Notes under the pieces: generated by a model
Databases searched by the model: none
What the model saw: only the letters and a program-made list of their open reading frames with translations
What the model was told of the DNA's origin: nothing
Position numbers and translations under genes: made by a program
Shown here: in pieces, positions 1 to 7,306 of the stretch
Numbering within the stretch: position 1 is the first letter of the stretch
Layout of the letters: each line of letters begins with the position of its first letter
From: Bacteroidales bacterium UBA5429
GTDB lineage: Bacteria > Bacteroidota > Bacteroidia > Bacteroidales > WCHB1-69
DNA: 64,000 nt
Direction of reading: 5' to 3'
Assembly (NCBI GenBank): GCA_002427605.1
Contig: DIRT01000029.1
Span: 59,831-123,830 of the forward strand

Positions 1-399
1 TCTTTGGATGATTTAGCTCAATTTAAAGCACTCATAGACCCGATCGACTACATGAGAGCGGAATACGTGCTGGAAGAGAATGACAGAGTGCATCAAATGG
101 TGGATGCCATAAAAGCTAAAAACTTACCTCTGATGGGCAAATTGATGTCAGCATCTCACTTAGGATTGAAAGAAAAATATGAAGTAAGCTGTCCCGAGTT
201 AGACTTTTTAGTAGATTCCGCCCACAACACCCCCGGAATTGTAGGAGTCCGCATGATGGGCGGCGGTTTTGGCGGTTGTACCATCAATCTGGTTGAAAAC
301 GCTCAAAAAGAGCAGTTTATAGAAGCAATGACCATCAAATTTGAGAAAAAATATCTGAAAACCGCCCTCTACTACGTCACAACTCCCATTGATATTTAA
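1..399 (+). CDS. galK: Galactokinase, C-terminal part (5' end outside window)
   Basis: The reading frame is open from base 1, so the gene begins upstream of the window. The 132 visible residues are the C-terminal lobe of a GHMP-superfamily sugar kinase. The glycine-rich motif GVRMMGGGFGGC is the conserved GHMP C-terminal motif of galactokinases, and the preceding helices (ALIDPIDYMRAEYVLEEN, then the SHLGLKEKY segment) also fit GalK. GalK phosphorylates galactose to galactose-1-phosphate in the cytoplasm (Leloir pathway). The last codons (Pro-Ile-Asp-Ile-stop) lie inside an interspersed repeat found three more times in the window at 5746-5797, 25506-25553 and 43507-43555, so the C-terminus appears to be repeat-derived. 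The substrate is inferred from family resemblance only; another GHMP sugar kinase is possible. Confidence 0.85.
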   Translation, partial: SLDDLAQFKALIDPIDYMRAEYVLEENDRVHQMVDAIKAKNLPLMGKLMSASHLGLKEKYEVSCPELDFLVDSAHNTPGIVGVRMMGGGFGGCTINLVENAQKEQFIEAMTIKFEKKYLKTALYYVTTPIDI

Positions 400-478
400 T
401 TATATATATTATTTTGAAATAAAAATAAAAGGGGGGCAGACTAGGTATCCCTTTTTAGTCATTCTATTTCCCCACTCG
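385..478 (+). repeat. GGGGGGCAG core element, copy 1 (+), with type A outer arm
   Basis: The core runs 431-477: six G and CAG, 30 nt, then CCCCACTC. The outer arm 385-430 begins CCCATTGATATTTAAT and continues through TATTTTGAAATAAAAA; the same arm is present in copies 2, 4 and 8. The arm overlaps the last codons and stop of galK. Confidence 0.85.
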
Positions 479-720
479 ATAACATAAACCTCTTTAGATA
501 TGCAGTGATCAATTACGAATTACGCCTTTACAAGGAAGAAGGTAGACGGTAGAAGGTAGAAGGTTCACTCGGGATGCGACTTCAAGTTATGTCCTGAGTG
601 TCTAAGGAAAACGTGTAGTAGTCGCGTCCCGAGTAGCTCAATTTTAAAAACTTTCGACTTTTTTTTCATTCCGCCTTCCGCCTTCCGCCTTCCGCCTTTT
701 ATCGATTCGTAATTCGTAAT
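479..720. repeat. Short tandem repeat tract between galK and the secreted-protein gene
   Basis: No gene seen. It holds AATTACG-type units near 510-527, AGAAGGT units at 536-565, CCGCCTT units at 669-698, and AATTCGT units at 703-722 that run into the stop codon of the next gene on the minus strand. Confidence 0.75.
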
Positions 721-3372
721 TTAGTATATCGTTACCGTTCCGTTCACTACTTTTCCTCCTTTTCCTTCGGTTTTGTAGAAGATGACGTAGGTATAAACGC
801 CGCTCAGACAGCCTTCGCCTGTCCAGCCTTGTTCTGGATTTTGGGAAGTGAAGAGCAGATTCCCCCAGCGATTGTAAATATAGATGGTATATTCTTCTAC
901 TTTCTCCGGATAGGCAAAAATCGGCTTGAACTGATCGTTTAACCCGTCTGAATTGGGAGTGAAACTACTGGGAATATAAAGTTCCTGTTCGCAGCGTTGA
1001 TAGAAAACTTCAATCTCTGCGGTTTCATCAAAACAGAGGTTGGAGACTAACACCTGATAAACACCGGCATACCTCACTAAATAGGTAGCTTCTGTGGATC
1101 CATCTTGCCACAAATAGGTGCAATAAGGTGTTTCAGCCGAAAGAAGCAAATGCTGACCTTCACAAAGCGTGCTATCATTGCCTAAATCGACTTCAAAAGG
1201 ATACAAATATCCCAAATAGATCGTATCGCTTACCTGCAAACATTCATCTGTAACGATGACCCAATAATCCCCTTCAGAACTCGCCAAATAGGTTGTATTG
1301 GTGGACAAATCTTGCCACAAATAGGTGGCAGGATGGGGTTGCTCTGCATTCAGGAGCAACGTTGCCAAAGCACATAGAATGGAGTCGTTACCTAAATTCA
1401 CCGAAGATTGCGGATAGAGTTGAACGTTGATATCATTGAGAGAAACGGTACAACCCAAATTGGTAACAGATACTGAATAAACACCCGCTGTATCAATTAC
1501 AATAGAAGCGGTTGTATCTCCGGTGGACCACATATAGTGAATTGCATCAGGCGTTTCTGCAGAAAGCTCGGTTCCCTGACACAAAGTGGTGTCTGTAGAG
1601 AATGGAATTATTGGTGGTGGTACCACAACAACAAATGTGGTGGTGGTATCGGGACAAGTATAGTGTAAAACCAGTTGAACGGTTAGCGTACCTGCTGTAG
1701 TTAAGGGGAGGTTTACAATAGGCGAGTTCGGATATAGCGTTCCATCTACAATCCAGTCTATGGCAACAGAATCGGGATTATGAGGCACTTCCAGATGCAG
1801 CAGATCTCCGACACAGCGGTAAACGGTTGCAGAATCCACAGGACTCAAATTGGAATAAGCAACCGGAGATTCATAGTAGTTGTATCCGGAATCGTTATTA
1901 TGAAAGTAGAGAAAATCCAATAATCCGTCACTGTTGGGTCTCAAATTATATCCAAATTCATCGATGGTTGCACTAAATCCATTTTCATTCTCCAAGATTA
2001 AAAAATCGGGAACAGATTCATTAAAGAAGCTATATTGAAGATAGTAATAATCCCCGTTCGTATGAGGAAAAAGGTTGAAAGCAGTGGATGGAATCAATTC
2101 GTGATTAATGTACATAGTATGAACCCCTTCCGGTTTAACAAAAATAACCAGGTCAACATAAGTAGTGTCCGGAGTCTGGAATATGCGGCGTTGTGTCGTC
2201 GGGAAAAGCCATTTTTTTACCATACGGTTAGCAGGTAAAGGATGGTTCAAATTGGTATAGTTTGTTGTTTCACAAATTAATGGAAATATCCAATTACCGG
2301 AACCTGTATAAGTACAATTGACATCAATGTAATATAGACGACTAGCATACCTGTCTACTGGTGCCCTCATAAAAGCCAAAGGAACATCAATAATCCAAGG
2401 AGGAGCTGTTTCACACCCACACGAAGGAATTTGGTCGCATATATCCAATCTGTTTGAAACAGAAACATAAGTAGCCCATGGTTGATTGTAAAATTGGTTA
2501 CATCGATATACTGTGTAAAAATTATTACTTAAACTCAAATCAGTAGGCAACGAAATGGATCTATAAAAATTATTATAAGCATATTTAACCAATAAATAAT
2601 CTTTTCCTTTACAAAGGTCGTAATTGGGTATACTTCTGAAATATTTTTGTCCTCCAAGAGTATTTGTTTGTCTTTCCGACGTAAGATAAAAAACCACTTT
2701 TTTACAATTTGTCGTAATTATTTTATTCACATCAGTAAACCCATATGATTTTAAAACTAACACCTCCCCTTTTTGTAATGTTGCTGTAAAAGGGAAGGTG
2801 GTAACAAAGCCAACATGATCCAATTCCGGTACAAACAGCGTAGTATTATCTTCTGTAGCAATAACCAAAAGTATACTTAACAGAGAGGAGTAAGAAGTGC
2901 TTTGAAAACCTCTCAAATTGACATCTGTGGAAAAAATAGATAATGGAGGTATGGGTACTTTAGCTGTTCGCTGAGAATTTAATATTCCGATAGAATCTAT
3001 AATATTGGTTTGTAAATAGACGTGAACATTTTTTTCTGCTTTGATATAAATTCCCTTAGCTTCGATTGAGCGAGTAGTATCCGTAAAGGAATATGTCACA
3101 TTACAGAGAATATCTTCTTTTGGAACTCCAATCACCAACACACTATCCGGAACCACAGTAAAAGTTTGGTAAAAAGAGGTATTGGGATTTTCAATATATC
3201 CGGTGCATAGTGTATCTCCCATAATGTAAATCAATGCACTATCAGGCGCAATATCAGAAAATATATTTTTCGAAGAAGTAACCCAAAACTCACGCCCGGC
3301 ATTGGTTAGCTCCTGTGCTGGTAAAGACAGAAAGGAAAGGATCAATAATATTGCAACAACATAGTGTTTCAT
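721..3372 (-). CDS. Secreted surface protein: IgGFc-binding-like N-terminus, Ig/PKD-like repeats, T9SS-type C-terminal domain
   Basis: An 883-residue protein with an N-terminal signal peptide (hydrophobic residues 4-19, AxA-like cleavage near PAQ). The mature N-terminus carries a GREFWVT motif and downstream pattern resembling the IgGFc-binding domain found in many Bacteroidetes surface proteins. From about residue 520 come Ig/PKD-like modules, including three repeats with the pattern LCxG...YLWQDGST...TYLV...GxYxVxVxxxC. The last ~90 residues match the gliding-motility-associated C-terminal domain (SFTPNSDGLNDQFKP, YNRWGNLLF, GVYTYVI), a T9SS sorting signal. It is therefore probably exported by T9SS and surface-attached. 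The gene starts 7 bp after the stop of the 3380-5038 gene, so the two probably share an operon. Ligand unknown. Confidence 0.8.
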   Translation of the reverse strand: MKHYVVAILLILSFLSLPAQELTNAGREFWVTSSKNIFSDIAPDSALIYIMGDTLCTGYIENPNTSFYQTFTVVPDSVLVIGVPKEDILCNVTYSFTDTTRSIEAKGIYIKAEKNVHVYLQTNIIDSIGILNSQRTAKVPIPPLSIFSTDVNLRGFQSTSYSSLLSILLVIATEDNTTLFVPELDHVGFVTTFPFTATLQKGEVLVLKSYGFTDVNKIITTNCKKVVFYLTSERQTNTLGGQKYFRSIPNYDLCKGKDYLLVKYAYNNFYRSISLPTDLSLSNNFYTVYRCNQFYNQPWATYVSVSNRLDICDQIPSCGCETAPPWIIDVPLAFMRAPVDRYASRLYYIDVNCTYTGSGNWIFPLICETTNYTNLNHPLPANRMVKKWLFPTTQRRIFQTPDTTYVDLVIFVKPEGVHTMYINHELIPSTAFNLFPHTNGDYYYLQYSFFNESVPDFLILENENGFSATIDEFGYNLRPNSDGLLDFLYFHNNDSGYNYYESPVAYSNLSPVDSATVYRCVGDLLHLEVPHNPDSVAIDWIVDGTLYPNSPIVNLPLTTAGTLTVQLVLHYTCPDTTTTFVVVVPPPIIPFSTDTTLCQGTELSAETPDAIHYMWSTGDTTASIVIDTAGVYSVSVTNLGCTVSLNDINVQLYPQSSVNLGNDSILCALATLLLNAEQPHPATYLWQDLSTNTTYLASSEGDYWVIVTDECLQVSDTIYLGYLYPFEVDLGNDSTLCEGQHLLLSAETPYCTYLWQDGSTEATYLVRYAGVYQVLVSNLCFDETAEIEVFYQRCEQELYIPSSFTPNSDGLNDQFKPIFAYPEKVEEYTIYIYNRWGNLLFTSQNPEQGWTGEGCLSGVYTYVIFYKTEGKGGKVVNGTVTIY

Positions 3373-3379
3373 TTAGTTC

Positions 3380-5038
3380 TCATTTAAAATAAATTACTTT
3401 CACGCTCTTTTGGGTCCCTACCTCATCAACTACTGATAGTATATATATTCCATTTGTAAGATTTGGTAATGTAGTTTTATTTTCATTTTTAGTAGATCCC
3501 TGAAATAATATTTTACCTGTTAAATCGTATAGGTAATAATAAATTGTCCCAGAAAAATGACTACATTCGAAATACTCACAACTATATAAATTTATTTTGG
3601 GTATCGATTTTGTTAATTGAGTATTTATATTCGATTTAATAGAACCTTTACTACAATAAACCATATCATTACACTCAATAATTTGGAGTAAAGAAAAACT
3701 TGATATTGGGATTGCATTACTAATTTGAGAGGTGATGACACTTTGGGATACCACTAGATAGGGAGAATAGTCTAGATAAGTAGTTAGATCATATTCAAAT
3801 ATAGGAAGGGGTTGATCACATTGTGAAAGAGCTATATCATAGGTTTCTGTAATATATGGAGAAGTTCCCCATGGACCTATTTCGTTGATTCCAGTTGACA
3901 AAATGGTATGGCAGCTATTAAATGGATTTAATTCAAGTCTTTGGAGATATATTTCATTTCCATAAATAAAATTGGCAGGTGGACCAACAGCACAAATTGA
4001 ATTTGAATACTGATCCATAATTTGAGCAATTTTGAAATTGGTTAGTGAATAAGGATCCATCTGGGCAATAAGGTTAATCCCATCAACACACAATACATTC
4101 CTTCCCAGTATGGTTAACTTTTTATTATATGAATCATATCTCATATCTTGTAAAAAAAGTATAGGTTGTGGTAATCTAAAAGTCTTTGAATTTAAAACCG
4201 ATAGATTTAAAGGAGTATTATCAATTTGTATTGTCCAAATATAATCTGTATTCAAATCCCTCAGATCATGGCAAAGAATTAAATGTCTATCATCTATAAC
4301 TTCATGCAATGTTCTACCTTCTGCTCCTTGAAAAAATTGTTGATTTAACACTCTAATTCCATCAACAAGTTGAAAAAAACTTGGATTCTGTACATCACAT
4401 GTAAAATAAATTAAAAATGGATCAATACGGCTTGTTGGTGTTGATCCACTAGCAATAAAAAGATCATGATAAGGATCCCATGAAATATCTGTAATTGTAC
4501 CAAAACTAGATTGAAATGGTTGTGTTGTGCAGGGTGTTAAATTATCGTTATATGCAATTACTTCGTTAATTGAATTATTTATATTACTCAATAAAAACAG
4601 ATTGCATATATTCCCATTTACATCTTTTCCGCAACAACCTTCAATAATCTTTCCACCCGGACCGTAAACATAAGAAACAAACATTGAATTCAAATCAATT
4701 TTGACAATTAAAAAATAATCATCATTATTAACAGGTGCATAACCATAAACAATTATATTATTATTAAAATCTTCATATCCCCCACTTAAACACACAGTTT
4801 GAAAATTTGGAAGTACATAAGAATATGTATTGCCTAGTGGTTGCATATTTGTAGGATCAATATCAGATATATGTATTTTATCTGATCCTGCTTGTATTAA
4901 GTGAGCTATACCGTTATTATTAACAATAGTTACAGCACTAGTTAAAAGTGGACCGTTGGGAAATGTAAAATGAGTATTTTGAGAAAAACCTACTCCAAGA
5001 ATACTAACAATAACTAAAATAAATGTAATTTTTTTCAT
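3380..5038 (-). CDS. Secreted protein with probable T9SS type A sorting domain, function unknown
   Basis: A 552-residue protein with a clear signal peptide (MKKITFILVIVSILGVGFSQ). The central region is rich in short beta-strand-like segments and aromatic residues, with no family I can name; a beta-propeller-like secretion substrate is one possibility. The last ~75 residues (YYYLYDLTGKILFQGST..., LPNLTNGIYILSVV...) have the shape of a type A T9SS sorting domain. It precedes the IgGFc-binding-like gene by 7 bp on the same strand, which implies co-transcription. The best promoter seen is at 5290-5319, about 250 bp upstream. Both genes lie between two inward-facing repeat cores (431 and 5745). 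Confidence 0.75.
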   Translation of the reverse strand: MKKITFILVIVSILGVGFSQNTHFTFPNGPLLTSAVTIVNNNGIAHLIQAGSDKIHISDIDPTNMQPLGNTYSYVLPNFQTVCLSGGYEDFNNNIIVYGYAPVNNDDYFLIVKIDLNSMFVSYVYGPGGKIIEGCCGKDVNGNICNLFLLSNINNSINEVIAYNDNLTPCTTQPFQSSFGTITDISWDPYHDLFIASGSTPTSRIDPFLIYFTCDVQNPSFFQLVDGIRVLNQQFFQGAEGRTLHEVIDDRHLILCHDLRDLNTDYIWTIQIDNTPLNLSVLNSKTFRLPQPILFLQDMRYDSYNKKLTILGRNVLCVDGINLIAQMDPYSLTNFKIAQIMDQYSNSICAVGPPANFIYGNEIYLQRLELNPFNSCHTILSTGINEIGPWGTSPYITETYDIALSQCDQPLPIFEYDLTTYLDYSPYLVVSQSVITSQISNAIPISSFSLLQIIECNDMVYCSKGSIKSNINTQLTKSIPKINLYSCEYFECSHFSGTIYYYLYDLTGKILFQGSTKNENKTTLPNLTNGIYILSVVDEVGTQKSVKVIYFK

Positions 5039-5080
5039 GTCTTTAATTTTTATGTTAACTTTACTTTTATTACAAATCTC

Positions 5081-5111
5081 TTTGAGGTGATTGTTTTCAA
5101 TTCACCTCAAA
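5081..5111 (-). terminator. Perfect stem hairpin overlapping the stop of the 62-codon ORF
   Basis: Arms TTTGAGGTGA and TCACCTCAAA face each other across 11 nt, with a possible extra TTG/CAA pairing. No clear T-run follows on the minus strand, so it may be an attenuator or processing hairpin between the small ORF and the 3380-5038 gene instead of a strong terminator. Confidence 0.45.
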
Positions 5112-5285
5112 GTTTGAGACAATCTCTAGAAAGTTTACATAAAACAAACATTGCACTCTTTTGTTAATAATGTCAAATTTTAGTCTTTTAAGCATTCCCT
5201 CTACGAATTTAGAAATTAGATTTTTAGGGATTTGAGTCTGATTATTATTTATCACTTCTAAATTCAAAATTTCAAACGATTCCAC
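5097..5285 (-). CDS. Doubtful small ORF, 62 codons
   Basis: The frame opens with GTG at 5285 and codes 62 residues without a signal peptide or a recognisable domain; the sequence is Lys/Ile/Asn/Val-rich and looks helical. A good Bacteroidetes promoter lies immediately upstream, but its predicted start site falls at or after the GTG, so the transcript would be leaderless or start at an internal codon. The stop lies inside the 5081-5111 hairpin. It may be a leader peptide for the secreted-protein operon, a remnant of a larger gene, or simply an untranslated leader. Confidence 0.25.
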   Translation of the reverse strand: MESFEILNLEVINNNQTQIPKNLISKFVEGMLKRLKFDIINKRVQCLFYVNFLEIVSNFEVN

Positions 5286-5289
5286 ACTA

Positions 5290-5319
5290 CAAAGATAGCT
5301 ATTTTTTTCTATTTGTCAA
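5290..5319 (-). promoter_or_regulatory. Bacteroidetes-type promoter for the secreted-protein pair
   Basis: On the minus strand, TTG (5319-5317), 19 bp, then TATCTTTG (5297-5290). Both boxes and the spacing agree with the primary sigma factor consensus of Bacteroidetes. It is the only good promoter upstream of the genes at 5038 and 3372. Confidence 0.65.
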
Positions 5320-5893
5320 TACTTTTGTGGGATTATTTTTGGAAATAATATTAAACACCTGATTATCAATAATATAAGTTTAAAACAATCATGTTATCCC
5401 TATATGGTTAATTTGAAGGCGGAGGGCGGAAGGCGGAATAAAAAAAAGGCGAAAGTCGAAAGGCGAAAGGCGGAAGTTTTTGAAGGTAGAAGGTGAAATT
5501 AATATTCAATAACATTTTATTCAGCTATGTGAACCCCGAAGGGGTGACATGATTGTAGCAAAAAGCAAACCACGAATGCAAATAAACCCCGAAGGGGTGA
5601 CATGATTGTAAAATTAGAATTTAGAAGGTAGAATTATGAAATAATCGATTCGTGATTTTTAATTCCCCACTATTTCTCCCAAAGATATAATATTCCAGAG
5701 TGGGGAAATGGAATAACAAAAGAGACACCGCAAATGCTGCCCCCCTTTTATTTTTATTTCAAAATAATATAAATAATTAAATATCAATGGGTTATATTTA
5801 TAAAAAGCTCAATGCCAAACTTCCAAAATCCGAAATCCGAAATCCGAAATCCGAAATCCGTTCGTAATTCGTAATTCGTAATTGAAGCAGTTG
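5320..5893. repeat. Repeat-filled intergenic region
   Basis: Besides core copy 2 (separate entry) it contains GGCGGAA/GGCGAAA tandem units at 5417-5475, AGAAGGT-like units near 5483, two copies of a dyad repeat (AACCCCGAAGGGGTGACATG..., 5532-5557 and 5585-5610), CCGAAAT units at 5825-5860 and AATTCGT units at 5861-5883. No gene seen. Confidence 0.75.
5698..5797 (-). repeat. GGGGGGCAG core element, copy 2 (-), type A arm
   Basis: Minus-strand core at 5745-5698 (GGGGGGCAG, 31 nt, CCCCACTC). The type A arm at 5746-5797 reads CCCATTGATATTTAAT on the minus strand, as at the end of galK. It faces copy 1, enclosing the two secreted-protein genes. Confidence 0.85.
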
Positions 5894-7306
5894 TTATATT
5901 TCGTCAAAATTAATGAGATACACCTCTTTCTTTCCTCTGGTAATGGCGGTGTAAAGCCAACGTAGATGCTCTATGGTCAACTCTTCATCTTGGAAGAAGA
6001 CAAAGTCGATCAGGGCAACGCTCCATTCACCACCTTGAGATTTGTGTCCGGTAACGGCGTACGAGAACTTAATTTGAACGGCATTCAGATAGGGATTCTC
6101 TTTGAGGAGTTTCATGCGCTCTTTTTTGCTGGTAATATCGGCATAATCCAGTGAAACTGACTCATACAACGCATTGTATTCCTCAAAAGTAAGTGCCGAA
6201 GATGTGGACAAAAGAGTGTTCAAAATTACCTTAATCTCAAAAGGGGGAAAGTCAGGATAATCACACAGTTGCACCATCAGATCGGCAAACTGAAAGCCGT
6301 GCATCTCTTCGGTTCTAACCACCTTTTGAACTTCCATCATCTCTCCATTGGCAATCAATCCCAACTCATGATCCTCACTCAGATAGAAGTAGTTGTTCTT
6401 GACTGCCATGATCAAATCTCCGCCATTGATCAACGATTCCCTGAACAAAATTCTATTCCGGATCTCCTGATTAAACAGATTGGCTCTCCAGTTTGAACGG
6501 GTGATGATAATAATGTCATCGACACTGAAATTGGAATAAAGCTGATGTAATAATTCTTCCAGATTAACTCCATCTACTTTTTTAAAGTCAGGGTAAGTGT
6601 CACATAAAAAGCGAATCTTTTCAACTTTCTCTTTTTTGATGACTTGTCTTAACAGGTTGGCATTGACCAATATGCCGGATTCCTCCTCTTGGCGCACAAT
6701 GTCGGTGAGGGTATACTCTTCGCCTAGTAAATCGAAATAATCTTTCATAAACGAGAGATTCAATGCTTTGCTTTCAGTCTCATGAATGGGAGCCAACTGC
6801 GCATCATCACCCACGAAAATCAACTTGTTATTTTTTCCTTCAAATACAAACTGCATCAGATCTTCCAAAAGATTTCCTGTCGGATAATAATCCTCCCGGT
6901 GTTGATATTGCGCAATCATGGAGACTTCATCCACAATAAAAAGGGTATTGGACAGTTGATTGATTTTACGTCGCATGATGAGTTTCCCATCTATGTTTTG
7001 GACGGAATAGATCACCTTGTGGATCGTATAAGCCGCTGTGTTGGCGTAAGATGAAAATACCTTGGCACTCCTCCCGGTGGGTGCCAACAAAATGATATTG
7101 CGTCGGTTTTGAACAAATGTTTTAACTAAAGCACTAACTAAACTGGTTTTTCCGGTACCGGCATATCCTCTAAGTATAAAAAAACGACGTTCTCCCTTCT
7201 TGTATAAAAAGTCAACGAATTTTTCAATGGCTTCCTCCTGACTTTGCGTCATGAGGTAAGGGAACTCATTGATTAATAAAGAGATGAAATCGTTCTTAAA
7301 AAGCAT
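5894..7306 (-). CDS. RecD-like superfamily 1 DNA helicase
   Basis: A longer frame opens at 7471, but the first 55 codons lie over the upstream tamL gene; the ATG at 7306 (MLFKNDF) gives 470 residues and overlaps the tamL stop by 11 bp, suggesting translational coupling. Motifs of a RecD/Pif1-type SF1B ATPase are present: Walker A GYAGTGKTS (about residues 47-55), motif Ia LLAPTGRSA (about 73-81), Walker B FIVDEVSM (about 123-130), FVGDDAQL, a C-terminal motif with GHKSQGGEW and motif VI YTAITRGKK. It presumably unwinds DNA 5'-3' in repair or replication; no RecB or RecC is nearby, so a stand-alone RecD2-like role is more likely. The stop is followed within about 14 bp by AATTACG repeats. Confidence 0.85.
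   Translation of the reverse strand: MLFKNDFISLLINEFPYLMTQSQEEAIEKFVDFLYKKGERRFFILRGYAGTGKTSLVSALVKTFVQNRRNIILLAPTGRSAKVFSSYANTAAYTIHKVIYSVQNIDGKLIMRRKINQLSNTLFIVDEVSMIAQYQHREDYYPTGNLLEDLMQFVFEGKNNKLIFVGDDAQLAPIHETESKALNLSFMKDYFDLLGEEYTLTDIVRQEEESGILVNANLLRQVIKKEKVEKIRFLCDTYPDFKKVDGVNLEELLHQLYSNFSVDDIIIITRSNWRANLFNQEIRNRILFRESLINGGDLIMAVKNNYFYLSEDHELGLIANGEMMEVQKVVRTEEMHGFQFADLMVQLCDYPDFPPFEIKVILNTLLSTSSALTFEEYNALYESVSLDYADITSKKERMKLLKENPYLNAVQIKFSYAVTGHKSQGGEWSVALIDFVFFQDEELTIEHLRWLYTAITRGKKEVYLINFDEI

Noticed and set aside
5532..5610. Two identical 26-bp repeats (AACCCCGAAGGGGTGACATG...) with a 27-bp spacer, like a minimal CRISPR array
   Set aside because: A third, slightly different copy stands alone at 30783-30808, there is no leader and no cas gene, and the repeat is a dyad of the interspersed palindrome type.
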